From: Rhizobium sp. Root1220
GTDB lineage: Bacteria > Pseudomonadota > Alphaproteobacteria > Rhizobiales > Rhizobiaceae
Assembly: GCF_001426265.1 (NCBI RefSeq)
Contig: NZ_LMDG01000001.1
Coordinates: 558,115 to 622,114, forward strand
Direction: 5' to 3'
Length of the DNA stretch: 64,000 nucleotides
Numbering within the stretch: the first letter of the stretch is position 1; each line of letters opens with the position of its first letter. The translations under genes were made by a program, and so were the position numbers. The notes beneath the pieces are model-generated. The model searched no databases. It saw nothing but the letters and a program-made list of their open reading frames with translations, and had not been told where the DNA came from. Positions 9,279-18,697 of this stretch are shown piece after piece.

Positions 9279-10064
9279 TTGTTTCTCTTTTCAAAGCTCG
9301 TCTGGGTGTTCGGGCAGCCCCTGTCACTTGCTTTCGCCTTTGTCCTGGCGGCGCTGCTGACCGGGTTCGTTCGCTGGAGAGCCGTGAGCCTCGTTTCGTC
9401 GGCGCTGGCCGGGCTCATCCTCTTCGTCACGCTCTACACCACCGTTGGCAACTATCTGCTGCAGGGGCTGGAAGATCGTTTCACGAAGCCAAAGGACCCG
9501 CAGATTCTGCAGTGCATGATCGTACTCGGTGGCGCGTTTGAAAATGAGGTCAATACCATGCGCCACGGCATCGAGCTCAATGCGGGTGGCGACCGGTTCA
9601 TCGAGGCGCTGCGCCTTGCGCAGAAGTATCCGCAGTCCCGAATCCTGATTTCGGGTGGAGATGGATCTATTTCTGGAAACTACGAGGGCGACGCGGTGAT
9701 ATCCGAGCGCTTTTTTCCTCTCTTCGGTATCGGCAAGGAACGCCTCATCGAGGAGACTGCATCCCGCACGACGTTCGAAAACGCAACCAACACCAAGGAT
9801 CTTCTTGCCAGCCACGGATTGTCGAACTGCCTGCTGATCACCTCCGGCTACCACATGCCGCGTTCCGTCGGCATCTTCCGCAAGCTCGATATCGACGTAA
9901 CGCCTTGGCCGACGGACTATCGCACCGACGGCAGGGAGCAGCTTGGCCTCGACTTCACACAGCCAAGCCGAAACGCCCAGAACATGGCGACTGCGATCCG
10001 CGAATGGTTTGGACTGGTCGGCTACTATCTCGCGGGCCGTACATCCGAGCTTTACCCGGAATGA
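9279..10064 (+). CDS. YdcF/ElyC family protein (DUF218)
   Basis: 261 residues from a TTG at 9279, chosen because GAAGGAG lies eight bases upstream and the protein then begins with the usual LFLFSKLVWVFGQPLSLAFA membrane anchor. A second hydrophobic segment follows (about 30-60). The DUF218 domain covers about 80-240: CMIVLGGAFENEV, ALRLAQKYPQSRILISGGDG, SRTTFENATNTKDLL and LLITSGYHMPRS. E. coli relatives (ElyC, SanA) act in envelope integrity. The reading frame stays open upstream to 9132 without a supported start. Confidence 0.85.
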   Translation: MFLFSKLVWVFGQPLSLAFAFVLAALLTGFVRWRAVSLVSSALAGLILFVTLYTTVGNYLLQGLEDRFTKPKDPQILQCMIVLGGAFENEVNTMRHGIELNAGGDRFIEALRLAQKYPQSRILISGGDGSISGNYEGDAVISERFFPLFGIGKERLIEETASRTTFENATNTKDLLASHGLSNCLLITSGYHMPRSVGIFRKLDIDVTPWPTDYRTDGREQLGLDFTQPSRNAQNMATAIREWFGLVGYYLAGRTSELYPE

Positions 10065-10070
10065 TCGCCG

Positions 10071-10553
10071 CTACTTCTTTGAAATCGTCACGAACTTTGT
10101 TCCGCGCACACGGGCCGTGACGACGCAGGGATCCTTTTCCCTGTCCGCTTCCGGCCGGTCGCAGAAACGTGGGTGCATCTTCATTGCCATGACCATGTTT
10201 CCGAAGCGCTTGACGAAGTCATAGCCGTAGATCTGCGCGGTGGCGATCATGAAATAGCCGCCTTCAGCCACCTGAAGATAGAAATTGTAGGTGCAGCCGT
10301 CGTCATTGCACTGCGGCCCCTTCTCGCCGTCGCAGGTCAGCTTTCCCTCGTTGACAACCGCGTCGACCAAGCCATCATTGTTGATGTCCTGCCGAGTGAC
10401 AAAGCCGTCCGCAAACTCCGCTGCGGTGCATTGCTCTTGAAAATGCTTCTTCTCGTAGATCTCTGGATCGGAGATGAGTGACTGCTGAGCAAGGGCAGCA
10501 ACCGGCAGCACGAGGAATGCGACAAGGTTCAGGGTGATCAGGAGCGTTTTCAC
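10071..10553 (-). CDS. Exported protein with EF-hand-like loop
   Basis: 160 residues with a clear signal peptide (about 1-22, ending VAALA). The mature part has DINNDGLVDAVV, which looks like a calcium-binding EF-hand or dockerin-type loop, and six cysteines that could form disulfides in the periplasm. No named family is recognised. It is convergent with the YdcF gene (6 bp gap) and divergent from the TRIC-type channel gene. Confidence 0.75.
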   Translation of the reverse strand: MKTLLITLNLVAFLVLPVAALAQQSLISDPEIYEKKHFQEQCTAAEFADGFVTRQDINNDGLVDAVVNEGKLTCDGEKGPQCNDDGCTYNFYLQVAEGGYFMIATAQIYGYDFVKRFGNMVMAMKMHPRFCDRPEADREKDPCVVTARVRGTKFVTISKK

Positions 10554-10677
10554 GAATTTCTCTTTTGGTCGGATAAGGACGCTAATGGTCGGTCACTTTG
10601 CGTGATCCGGCTTGCGCGGCCCTTGCCGCCATGATTCAGTCGGCGCAAATGCCACATGGGCTCCGGAGCGCCGCCGT

Positions 10678-11313
10678 ATGCCGCTATTCGTCTACCTGGA
10701 CTATGCCGGCGTTGCGCTGTTTGCCGCGACTGGCGCACTCGCAGCGTCGCGCAAGCAGCTTGATCTGATCGGCTTTCTGTTCTTCGCAATCGTTACCGGA
10801 GCTGGCGGCGGAACGGTGCGCGACATCGTTCTGGGTCGGGTGCCGGTTTTCTGGGTTCTCAATCCGACCTACATCCTCGTCTGCTGCTTGGTCGGCATCG
10901 TTGTTTTTTTCACTGCCCACCTGGTCGAATCGCGCTATCGACTGCTGATCTGGCTGGATGCCGTAGGGCTCTCTGCCTATTGCGTCATGGGCGCCGCCAA
11001 AGGGCTTGCTGCCAGCGGCTCGCCGACTATCGCCATCGTTACCGGCACTCTTACGGCCACGTTCGGCGGGATACTGCGCGATCTGCTCGCAAACGAGCCA
11101 TCTGTGTTGCTGCGGCCAGAAATCTATATCACCGCGGCGCTGGTCGGCTCCGGCATCTTCACAGCCGCGAACGCGCTCGATTTGCCGCTGTATTCGGCGT
11201 CGGCCGTGGGGGTGCTCGCCGCATTTGCCGTGCGTGGTGGCGCTCTTTACTTTGGCTGGACGTTTCCGACCTACAAGACGAAGCCCGGTCGTCACCCGGA
11301 CGATGTGATGTAG
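10678..11313 (+). CDS. TRIC-type cation channel family protein (UPF0126, YicG-like)
   Basis: 211 residues from the ATG at 10678. Two similar halves of about 90 residues are visible: LDYAGVALFAATGALAASRK followed by TGAGGGTVRDIVLGRVPVFW, then LDAVGLSAYCVMGAAKG followed by TFGGILRDLLANEPSVLL. This duplicated glycine-rich pattern is the UPF0126/TRIC fold, which forms inner-membrane potassium-permeable channels in prokaryotes. The stop lies one base before the stop of the convergent irr gene. Confidence 0.88.
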   Translation: MPLFVYLDYAGVALFAATGALAASRKQLDLIGFLFFAIVTGAGGGTVRDIVLGRVPVFWVLNPTYILVCCLVGIVVFFTAHLVESRYRLLIWLDAVGLSAYCVMGAAKGLAASGSPTIAIVTGTLTATFGGILRDLLANEPSVLLRPEIYITAALVGSGIFTAANALDLPLYSASAVGVLAAFAVRGGALYFGWTFPTYKTKPGRHPDDVM

Positions 11314-11314
11314 G

Positions 11315-11734
11315 TCAGCGGTGTTTCGGCCGCAGGCGGATAACCACGTCGACGTGGGCGATTTCCATACCTTCGGGTGGCTCCGGCAGATTGCCGATCG
11401 TCAGATTGCTGACCGGGATATCGAGAATGTCGTTATCGCCTTCGACGAAGAAATGGTGATGGTCCGAAACATTGGTGTCGAAATAGGTCTTGGCGCTTTC
11501 GACCGCGAGAACGCGGATCATGCCGGCCTCGGTGAACTGGTGAAGCGTGTTGTAGACGGTCGCCAGCGATACAGGCACACCGGCGTGCACCGCCTCTTCG
11601 TGCAATTCCTCGACCGTCAGATGCCGGTCGCCCTTGGCGAAGAGCAGGTCACCTAGGGCTACCCGCTGACGCGTCGGTCGCAAGCCTGCACCGCGCAGCC
11701 TTGCTTCGATGGTAAGCGGGGCTTCAGCCGCCAT
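11315..11734 (-). CDS. irr: Fur-family iron response regulator Irr
   Basis: 139 residues from the ATG at 11734; the frame runs on to a TTG at 11767. The DNA-binding half has LRPTRQRVALGDLLFAKGDR and VSLATVYNTLHQFTEAG. The second half has SDHHHFFVEGDNDILDIP, the triple-histidine (92-94) site that binds haem in rhizobial Irr. Irr represses haem synthesis genes and activates or represses iron uptake under low iron, and is degraded in response to haem. It is divergent from fabA, the conserved arrangement in Rhizobiaceae. Confidence 0.93.
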   Translation of the reverse strand: MAAEAPLTIEARLRGAGLRPTRQRVALGDLLFAKGDRHLTVEELHEEAVHAGVPVSLATVYNTLHQFTEAGMIRVLAVESAKTYFDTNVSDHHHFFVEGDNDILDIPVSNLTIGNLPEPPEGMEIAHVDVVIRLRPKHR

Positions 11735-12036
11735 TCGACGAACTCCGTTTAATCTAGCGTCCAGCAATCAGGTTTCCTAAGCCATATAACTTTTACGCAA
11801 AAGCCTTTCAATAGTTTCAATGGGGACAAAGCGGTCTAAAGTGCCGCAAAAACGGGCTTTTGGCGCAATTAGTTCTGGTAGGGGGCTTGGCCTTCCTGTA
11901 TGCGACCACCAAATAGGGCGCGCAGCCGGTCCTTCGAAGGTGGGTGAAGCTTAGCCATGCTTATGCTTCATTTTCCGCTGAACTTGGACTAAACGTTCAC
12001 ATCCATCGGCATAGCTGCGGGGGAATTAGAGTTTTC
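11735..12036. promoter_or_regulatory. irr-fabA divergent control region
   Basis: 302 bases between the two start codons, AT-richer than its surroundings near 11780-11880 (stretches such as ATATAACTTTTACGC and CAATTAGTTCTGG). It must hold the promoters of both irr and the fabA-fabB-fabI operon. I see no clear iron-control-element or RirA-type palindrome. GGGGGAA lies about 13 bases before the fabA ATG. An in-frame upstream start at 11944 is not supported by family length. Confidence 0.55.
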
Positions 12037-12552
12037 ATGGCTACGAGACAATCCAGCTTCAACTACGAGGAAATCCTGGCCTGCGGCCGTGGCGAACTGT
12101 TTGGCCCGGGCAATGCACAGTTGCCGCTCCCGCCGATGCTGATGGTGCATCGAATTACGGACATCTCTGAAACCGGCGGCGAGTTCGACAAGGGCTACAT
12201 TCGCGCCGAGTATGACGTGAAGCCCGACGACTGGTATTTCCCCTGCCATTTCGCTGGAAACCCCATCATGCCAGGTTGCCTCGGTCTCGACGGCATGTGG
12301 CAGTTGACCGGCTTCTTCCTCGGTTGGCTCGGCGAACCGGGCCGCGGCATGGCGCTTTCGACAGGCGAGGTGAAGTTCAAGGGCATGATCCGTCCGACGA
12401 CGAAGCTCCTTGAGTACGGCATCGACTTCAAGCGCGTCATGCGCGGGCGTCTCGTACTTGGTACTGCGGACGGCTGGCTCAAGGCCGACGGCGAAGTCAT
12501 CTATCAGGCGAGCGACCTGCGCGTAGGTCTGTCAAAGGACAAAGCGGCCTGA
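12037..12552 (+). CDS. fabA: 3-hydroxydecanoyl-[ACP] dehydratase/isomerase FabA
   Basis: 171 residues, the exact usual FabA length. The active site is visible: His71 in [12 protein letters not shown] and Asp85 in [10 protein letters not shown]. FabA dehydrates 3-hydroxydecanoyl-ACP and isomerises the trans-2 to the cis-3 enoyl product, the branch point for anaerobic-type unsaturated fatty acid synthesis. It is the first gene of a three-gene operon with fabB (52 bp downstream) and fabI. Confidence 0.97.
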   Translation: MATRQSSFNYEEILACGRGELFGPGNAQLPLPPMLMVHRITDISETGGEFDKGYIRAEYDVKPDDWYFPCHFAGNPIMPGCLGLDGMWQLTGFFLGWLGEPGRGMALSTGEVKFKGMIRPTTKLLEYGIDFKRVMRGRLVLGTADGWLKADGEVIYQASDLRVGLSKDKAA

Positions 12553-12604
12553 ATCGCGGCTCCGCGCCGCCCACACACCAAGCGTTCTAGAAAAGGTCAT
12601 CGAC

Positions 12605-13828
12605 ATGAGACGGGTTGTAGTCACGGGTCTGGGTATCGTTTCCTCGATCGGAAATGATGCACAAGAAGTTACCGCGTCGTTGCGTGAAGCCAAATCCGGC
12701 ATTTCCTTCTCCAACGATTTTGCCGAGCATGGTTTCAAGTGCCAGGTCTGGGGCAGCCCGACGCTCGACCCGACAGACATGGTCGATCGCCGTGCGATGC
12801 GCTTCCTGAGCCAAGGCGGTGCCTGGAACCATGTGGCCATGAAGCAGGCAATTGCCGATTCCGGTCTCGAAGAGAGCGACATTGGCAACAACGAGCGTAC
12901 CGGCATCATCATGGGTTCTGGTGGTCCGTCGACGCGCACGTTGATCGAAGCCGCCGAGATCACCATCAAGAACAACAGCCCGAAGCGCATCGGTCCGTTT
13001 GCCGTGCCGAAGGCGATGTCCTCGACAGCATCGGCCACGCTCGCGACCTGGTTCAAGATCCACGGCGTCAACTATTCGATCTCATCGGCCTGCTCGACCT
13101 CCGCGCACTGCATCGGCAATGCCGCCGAGATGATCCAGTGGGGCAAGCAGGACATCATGTTCGCCGGCGGCCACGAAGATCTCGACTGGACGATGTCGAA
13201 CCTGTTCGACGCCATGGGCGCCATGTCGTCCAAGTACAACGATACACCGGCAACGGCTTCGCGCGCCTATGACGTCAGCCGCGACGGCTTCGTCATCGCA
13301 GGCGGCGCGGGCGTACTGGTTCTGGAAGAACTCGAGCATGCGCTGGCGCGCGGCGCCAAGATCTATGCCGAAATCGTCGGCTACGGCGCGACATCGGACG
13401 GCTACGACATGGTCGCTCCATCTGGCGAAGGCGCGATCCGCTGCATGCGCCAGGCACTGGCAACGGTGAAGGGCCAGATCGACTACGTCAACACCCACGG
13501 CACTTCGACCCCAGTTGGCGACAGCAAGGAAATCGGAGCGATCCGCGAAGTGTTTGGCGACAAGATCCCGCACATCCAGTCGACCAAGTCGCTGACCGGC
13601 CATTCGCTCGGTGCGGCAGGCGTCCAGGAATCGATCTACTCGCTGCTGATGATGCAAGCCGGGTTTATCGGCGAAAGCGCTCACATCACCGAGCTCGACC
13701 CTGAATTCGAAGGTGTACCGATCGTTCGCAAGCGCATCGACGACGCCAAGATCGACATCGCGCTTTCCAACTCCTTCGGCTTCGGCGGAACCAACGCCAC
13801 GCTCGTCTTCCAGCGCTACAACGGATAA
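12605..13828 (+). CDS. fabB: 3-oxoacyl-[ACP] synthase I FabB
   Basis: 407 residues. The condensing-enzyme triad is visible: Cys163 in [10 protein letters not shown], a His in [13 protein letters not shown] (about 298) and a His in [12 protein letters not shown] (about 333). FabB elongates acyl-ACPs and is needed to elongate the cis-3-decenoyl product of FabA. Its pairing with fabA confirms FabB rather than FabF. The fabI start follows by 7 bp. Confidence 0.97.
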   Translation: MRRVVVTGLGIVSSIGNDAQEVTASLREAKSGISFSNDFAEHGFKCQVWGSPTLDPTDMVDRRAMRFLSQGGAWNHVAMKQAIADSGLEESDIGNNERTGIIMGSGGPSTRTLIEAAEITIKNNSPKRIGPFAVPKAMSSTASATLATWFKIHGVNYSISSACSTSAHCIGNAAEMIQWGKQDIMFAGGHEDLDWTMSNLFDAMGAMSSKYNDTPATASRAYDVSRDGFVIAGGAGVLVLEELEHALARGAKIYAEIVGYGATSDGYDMVAPSGEGAIRCMRQALATVKGQIDYVNTHGTSTPVGDSKEIGAIREVFGDKIPHIQSTKSLTGHSLGAAGVQESIYSLLMMQAGFIGESAHITELDPEFEGVPIVRKRIDDAKIDIALSNSFGFGGTNATLVFQRYNG

Positions 13829-13835
13829 CAATAAC

Positions 13836-14642
13836 ATGACGGGTATCATGCAGGGTAAGCGCGGGCTTATAATGGGCGTCGCGAACAGCCATTCGATCGC
13901 CTGGGGGATTTCTAAGGCGCTGGCCGCACAGGGCGCAGAGCTTGCCTTCACCTACCAGGGCGATGCGCTGGGCAAGCGGGTCCGGCCGCTGGCGGCAGAG
14001 GTTGGCTCCGACTTCATCCTGCCGTGCGATGTCGAGGATCTCGCATCCGTCGATGCCACCATCGACGCTATCAAGGAGCGCTGGGGCAAGCTCGATTTCG
14101 TCGTTCACGCCATCGGCTTTTCCGACAAGAACGAACTGAAAGGCCTCTACGCCGATACCACGCGCGACAACTTCAGCCGCACGATGGTGATCTCCTGCTT
14201 CTCCTTCACGGAGATCGCCAAGCGCTGTGCGCCGTTGATGACCGAAGGTGGCTCGATGCTGACGCTGACCTACAACGGCTCGACGCGCGTCATCCCGAAC
14301 TACAACGTCATGGGCGTCGCCAAAGCGGCTCTGGAAGCCTCCGTGCGCTACCTGGCTGCCGATTACGGCCCGAAGGGCGTTCGCGTCAATGCGATCTCTG
14401 CTGGCCCGATCCGCACGCTTGCGGGCGCCGGCATCTCGGACGCACGGGCAATCCTGTCGTGGAACCAGCAGAATTCGCCGCTGCGCAAGACCGTCACAAT
14501 CGACCACGTCGGCAACTCGGCCCTCTACCTGCTCTCCGACATGTCGGCAGGCGTTACCGGCGAGATTCACTTCGTCGACGCCGGCTTCAACATCACCTCG
14601 ATGCCGACACTCGAGGCGTTGCGCGGGGCGGACGTCGCGTAA
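13836..14642 (+). CDS. fabI: Enoyl-[ACP] reductase (NADH) FabI
   Basis: 268 residues from the ATG at 13836. It is an SDR-type reductase with the N-terminal GLIMGVANSHSIAWGI nucleotide-binding motif and the FabI catalytic set Tyr146 (LTYNGS), Tyr156 (NYNVMG) and Lys163 (VAKAALE). It performs the last reduction of each fatty-acid elongation cycle. The gene closes the fab operon and is followed by a strong terminator. Rhizobia often have two fabI copies, so a numbered symbol is not given. Confidence 0.95.
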   Translation: MTGIMQGKRGLIMGVANSHSIAWGISKALAAQGAELAFTYQGDALGKRVRPLAAEVGSDFILPCDVEDLASVDATIDAIKERWGKLDFVVHAIGFSDKNELKGLYADTTRDNFSRTMVISCFSFTEIAKRCAPLMTEGGSMLTLTYNGSTRVIPNYNVMGVAKAALEASVRYLAADYGPKGVRVNAISAGPIRTLAGAGISDARAILSWNQQNSPLRKTVTIDHVGNSALYLLSDMSAGVTGEIHFVDAGFNITSMPTLEALRGADVA

Positions 14643-14660
14643 AGGATTTCAAACTCCTGA

Positions 14661-14696
14661 ATTGAAAAAGGCGGCCAATCGGCCGCCTTTTTCAAT
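14661..14696. terminator. Bidirectional intrinsic terminator after fabI
   Basis: Perfect inverted repeat: GAAAAAGGCGGCC and GGCCGCCTTTTTC with a four-base loop, flanked by A and T tracts on both sides. It serves fabI on the plus strand and the methyltransferase gene ending at 14699 on the minus strand. Confidence 0.92.
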
Positions 14697-14698
14697 TT

Positions 14699-15715
14699 CT
14701 ACTTCTTCGCCCACAAAACCTTGAAGCGGGCGTTGCGGCAGGTTTCGCCGCTTTCCTTGAAGTTGGCGGCCACGACCGGCTCGTAAGGCATGCCGCGATT
14801 GGCAACCATCAGCAGTCGACCGCCGCCGCGCAGCGACGAGGCTGCCATCTTGATCATTGCCTGGCCGAGTGCCGGCTCGGCGGCGTGGCCTTCATGGAAG
14901 GGCGGGTTCATGATGACAAGGTCGTACTTGTCCTTGACCGGCTCTGCCGCCAGATCGTGCCAGAAGAAGCGTGCGGCAACGTTCGGGCAGTTCTCACCCA
15001 TGTTGGCCTTGGCGGCCTCCAAGGCGGCGTGGTTGGCCTCGTAGAGGTCCAGACGGCTGACGCCGGGCGAACGGGCGGCCATTTCCACCGAGAGGTAACC
15101 CCAGCCGGCGCCGAAATCGGCGACATCGCCGGTGAAATCGACAGGCAGGCGCGAGGCCAGCAGTTCCGAACCGTCATCGATGCGATCGTGCGAGAACATG
15201 CCGGCGGCAGCCGTGAAGCGGCCATCGACGCGGACCGGCGGCTTGGCGAACTTGGCGATGATCGCGCTGCTGTCTTCGGGTGCGCCGAACCAGAAGGCGA
15301 CGCCGTGGTACTTCGGCATATGCTCGATCGACAGGCCGAAGGCTTCCATGCGTTTGCGCAGCGGCTGAACGCCATCTTCCTTGCCGCCGGCGACGACGAC
15401 GAGACCGCCCACCTTCACGCGACCAAGGGCGGTGGCGATGTTCGCCTCGTTCTCGCCCTTGTGCTTGTTGCACAGGATCAGAACGGCATCATAATCCTCA
15501 CCTTCGATCTCAGGCGTGGTTTCGATGCGCTGGGCGAGCAACTGCCGGTACAGGGGCTTGAAGCCCTGTACGGCGCTCAGCGAGGCGGCAAAGCCCTCCG
15601 GCAGGGCGAAGCCTGCCTCGGCGCCAAGGAAAAGCACGCACTCGTCCTCGCCGGGCGCCTCTACGGTGCCGCTTACAAAGGGGTGGAACAGTGTTTTCAG
15701 CGTCTCGCTGCTCAT
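14699..15715 (-). CDS. RsmC-like class I methyltransferase
   Basis: 338 residues. The C-terminal half has the SAM-binding motif VADFGAGWGYLSVEMA and the NPPF catalytic motif (LVIMNPPFHEGHA, about 255-268) of base N-methyltransferases. The N-terminal half is a degenerate second methyltransferase-like domain (VLILCNKHKGENEANIATAL). This two-domain layout is that of RsmC/RlmG enzymes, which methylate guanine N2 in 16S or 23S rRNA. The choice between those two targets is not possible here. Confidence 0.85.
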   Translation of the reverse strand: MSSETLKTLFHPFVSGTVEAPGEDECVLFLGAEAGFALPEGFAASLSAVQGFKPLYRQLLAQRIETTPEIEGEDYDAVLILCNKHKGENEANIATALGRVKVGGLVVVAGGKEDGVQPLRKRMEAFGLSIEHMPKYHGVAFWFGAPEDSSAIIAKFAKPPVRVDGRFTAAAGMFSHDRIDDGSELLASRLPVDFTGDVADFGAGWGYLSVEMAARSPGVSRLDLYEANHAALEAAKANMGENCPNVAARFFWHDLAAEPVKDKYDLVIMNPPFHEGHAAEPALGQAMIKMAASSLRGGGRLLMVANRGMPYEPVVAANFKESGETCRNARFKVLWAKK

Positions 15716-15790
15716 GGTTTTATCTCGATCTCGAATAGAAAAAGGGCGCGGAAACTACCCCGCGCCCATGAAGTCTCGGGAAGGCGCAGC

Positions 15791-17929
15791 TTACTCGGCT
15801 GCTTCTTCCTTCTTCTTGTCGGCAGGAATTTCCTGGCCGGTTGCCTGATCGACAACCTTCATCGACAGGCGGACCTTGCCGCGCTCGTCGAAGCCGAGGA
15901 GCTTGACCCAAACCTTCTGGCCTTCCTTGACGACGTCCTGGGTCTTGGCAACGCGCTCGGAAGCAAGCTGCGAGATGTGGACGAGACCATCGCGGGCGCC
16001 GAAGAAGTTGACGAATGCGCCAAAGTCGGCGGTCTTGACGACCGTGCCTTCGTAGATCTGGTTGATTTCAGGCTCGGCAACGATCGAGTGGATCCACTTG
16101 CGGGCCGCTTCGATTTCCTTGCCCGAGGACGAGGCGATCTTGACGGTGCCGTCGTCTTCGATGTTGATCTTGGCGCCGGTCTTTTCGACGATTTCGCGGA
16201 TGACCTTGCCGCCGGAACCGATGACTTCACGGATCTTGTCGACCGGGATATTCATCACTTCGATGCGCGGTGCGAATTCGCCGAGCTGCGAGCGACCTTC
16301 GGTGATGGCGTTGGCCATCTCGCCGAGGATGTGCTTGCGACCGCCCTGAGCCTGCTCCAGAGCAACCTTCATGATCTCTTCGGTGATACCGGCGATCTTG
16401 ATGTCCATCTGCAGCGAGGTGATGCCGTCGGCAGTACCTGCAACCTTGAAGTCCATGTCGCCGAGGTGATCTTCGTCGCCGAGGATGTCGGAGAGAACGG
16501 CAAAGCGTTCGCCTTCTAGGATCAGGCCCATGGCGATACCGGCAACCGGCTTGGCCAGAGGAACGCCTGCATCCATCAGAGCGAGCGAGGTGCCGCAGAC
16601 GGTTGCCATCGAGGACGAGCCGTTCGACTCGGTGATCTCGGAGACGACGCGCAGCGTGTAGGGGAACTGGTCAGCCGAAGGAAGCATCGGGCGGATAGCG
16701 CGCCACGCGAGCTTGCCGTGGCCGATTTCGCGACGGCCCGGGGAACCCATGCGGCCGGTTTCGCCAACCGAGTAGGGAGGGAAGTTGTAATGGAGCAGGA
16801 AGCGCTCCTTGTACATGCCGGTGAGGCTGTCGACGTACTGTTCGTCTTCGCCGGTGCCGAGCGTGGCAACAACGATCGCCTGCGTTTCACCGCGGGTAAA
16901 CAGAGCCGAACCGTGGGTGCGCGGCAGGATGCCGACTTCCGAGACGATCGCACGAACGGTCGACAGGTCGCGGCCGTCGATACGGCTCTTGGTGTCGAGG
17001 ATGTTCCAGCGAACGATCTTCGCCTGCAGGTGCTTGAAGGTCGCGCCGATGACTTCGGCGGTGTGCTTCGGCTCAGCGCCTTCCGGGAAGAAGTGTGCCT
17101 TGACCTTCGCCTTGACGGCGTCGACGGCAGCGTAGCGTTCAGCCTTCTGCGTGTTCTTGTAAGCAACGCGCAGTTCGGCTTCGAAGTGCTTGAGCATTTC
17201 GGCTTCGAGCTCGGAATGATCTTCCGGCTGGAAATCACGAGGCTCCTTGGCGGCAACCTCAGCGAGCTTGATGATCGCGTCGAGAACCGGCTGGAAGCCC
17301 TTGTGGCCGAACATGACGGCGCCGAGCATGACTTCTTCGTTGAGTTCCTTGGCTTCAGATTCAACCATCAGAACGGCGTCATGGGTGCCGGCGACAACGA
17401 GGTCAAGGGTCGACTCTTCCATCTCGTCGAGATGCGGGTTGAGGACATATTCGCCGTTGATGTAGCCGACGCGTGCGCCGCCGACCGGACCCATGAAGGG
17501 AATGCCGGAAAGCGTCAGCGCAGCGGAAGCGGCAACCATCGACAATACGTCAGGATCGTTTTCAAGGTCGTGCTGGATGACAGTGACGACAACCTGGGTG
17601 TCGTTCTTGTAGCCTTCCGGGAATAGCGGGCGGATCGGGCGGTCGATCAGACGCGAAACCAGCGTTTCCTTTTCGGACGGACGACCTTCGCGCTTGAAGT
17701 AGCCGCCGGGGATCTTGCCGGCTGCGTAGGTCTTTTCCTGGTAGTTGACGGTCAGCGGGAAGAAGTCCTGGCCCGGCTTCGGCGACTTGGCCGAAACGAC
17801 GGTGGCGAGAACGACAGTTTCGCCGTAGGTGGCGAGAACGGCACCGTCAGCCTGACGGGCAATCTTGCCGGTTTCGAGCTTCAGCGGGCGGCCTGCCCAC
17901 TCGATTTCCACGGTATGTGTGTCAAACAT
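15791..17929 (-). CDS. pnp: Polynucleotide phosphorylase
   Basis: 712 residues. Two RNase PH domains (about 12-230 and 310-550) are followed by a KH domain ([20 protein letters not shown], about 565-620) and an S1 domain ([20 protein letters not shown], about 625-695). PNPase degrades RNA phosphorolytically from the 3' end and can add tails. An AAGGACAAGACAC leader sequence precedes the ATG. It is the last gene of the rimP-to-pnp cluster, separated from rpsO by 333 bases, and pnp is classically autoregulated through its leader. Confidence 0.97.
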   Translation of the reverse strand: MFDTHTVEIEWAGRPLKLETGKIARQADGAVLATYGETVVLATVVSAKSPKPGQDFFPLTVNYQEKTYAAGKIPGGYFKREGRPSEKETLVSRLIDRPIRPLFPEGYKNDTQVVVTVIQHDLENDPDVLSMVAASAALTLSGIPFMGPVGGARVGYINGEYVLNPHLDEMEESTLDLVVAGTHDAVLMVESEAKELNEEVMLGAVMFGHKGFQPVLDAIIKLAEVAAKEPRDFQPEDHSELEAEMLKHFEAELRVAYKNTQKAERYAAVDAVKAKVKAHFFPEGAEPKHTAEVIGATFKHLQAKIVRWNILDTKSRIDGRDLSTVRAIVSEVGILPRTHGSALFTRGETQAIVVATLGTGEDEQYVDSLTGMYKERFLLHYNFPPYSVGETGRMGSPGRREIGHGKLAWRAIRPMLPSADQFPYTLRVVSEITESNGSSSMATVCGTSLALMDAGVPLAKPVAGIAMGLILEGERFAVLSDILGDEDHLGDMDFKVAGTADGITSLQMDIKIAGITEEIMKVALEQAQGGRKHILGEMANAITEGRSQLGEFAPRIEVMNIPVDKIREVIGSGGKVIREIVEKTGAKINIEDDGTVKIASSSGKEIEAARKWIHSIVAEPEINQIYEGTVVKTADFGAFVNFFGARDGLVHISQLASERVAKTQDVVKEGQKVWVKLLGFDERGKVRLSMKVVDQATGQEIPADKKKEEAAE

Positions 17930-18262
17930 GTGTCTTGTCCTTCAATGCGGGAAGACGCGCCATTGCCGATAGGCACGGCGCGCAGTCGACCGCAATCAAT
18001 GATGACGCATCATGGGCAAGACAACGGGAGGCTTTGCAATGTCGGTCTCCTGGCAGAAACCGGGCCAAGGTGCGCACCCTGGCCGAAAGCATCCGGCAAT
18101 CCTGCCCCATGACAGGTCAACGGTTTGGTTTTGGCAGATCCGGCCCATCCGGGTCTACCGGGCAATCCCGCCACGCCTCCTTGCGTATCGCGGGGTCGGG
18201 GAAAACATTCCCCCGAAATAAATGCGGCGGGCGTCCTGAGGGAGCGCCCGCCGAAAAAAGCC
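17930..18262 (-). promoter_or_regulatory. rpsO-pnp spacer: rpsO terminator and pnp leader
   Basis: 333 bases with no convincing gene. At 18226-18252 is an 8-bp stem (GGCGGGCG with CGCCCGCC) followed on the minus strand by GCATTTATTT, a likely partial terminator for rpsO; a second small hairpin (GGGG...CCCC) lies at about 18194-18215. Near 17999-18013 is ATGATG-ACG-CATCAT in the pnp leader. The layout fits read-through plus a pnp promoter, with leader hairpins that could be RNase III or PNPase control sites (inference). Confidence 0.5.
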
Positions 18263-18532
18263 TTAGCGGCGGATACCCAGGCTGGTGATCAGCTTGGTGT
18301 AACGGCCTTCGTTCTTCTTCTTGAGATAGTCAAGAAGCGAGCGGCGGCTGGAAACCATCGTCAGCAGACCACGGCGGGAATGATTATCCTTCTTGTGGTC
18401 CTTGAAGTGGCCGGTCAGGTTGTTGATACGCTCGGTCAAGATGGCAACCTGTACTTCCGGTGAACCGGTGTCGCCTTCGAACGTTGCGTATTCCTTGATC
18501 AGAGCCGTCTTGCGCTCAGCAGTAATCGACAT
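18263..18532 (-). CDS. rpsO: 30S ribosomal protein S15
   Basis: 89 residues, the usual S15 length, starting [20 protein letters not shown] with the conserved [16 protein letters not shown] and [13 protein letters not shown] segments. S15 binds the central domain of 16S rRNA and nucleates the small-subunit platform. An upstream in-frame ATG at 18607 is rejected because S15 never has such an extension. GAAAGGAACATACG precedes the chosen start. Confidence 0.98.
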   Translation of the reverse strand: MSITAERKTALIKEYATFEGDTGSPEVQVAILTERINNLTGHFKDHKKDNHSRRGLLTMVSSRRSLLDYLKKKNEGRYTKLITSLGIRR

Positions 18533-18697
18533 CGTATGTTCCTTTCGATGAGAGGAGATAAGGTCGCCAAAAGCCGGGATGTCGTCCAGCTTTGGCCGCG
18601 AATGCATTCAAGCCGAGCCTGATGCTGGCGCTGCCTATAAACCATTCAGGCAGCAAAGGGAAGAGGCATGCCACGCACGCCTCCGCCAGTCTCAACC

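Noticed and set aside
14885..16519. Plus-strand ORF of 544 codons
   Set aside because: It is antisense to the methyltransferase and pnp genes, with no domain; it arises from GC-rich codon bias in the opposite strand.
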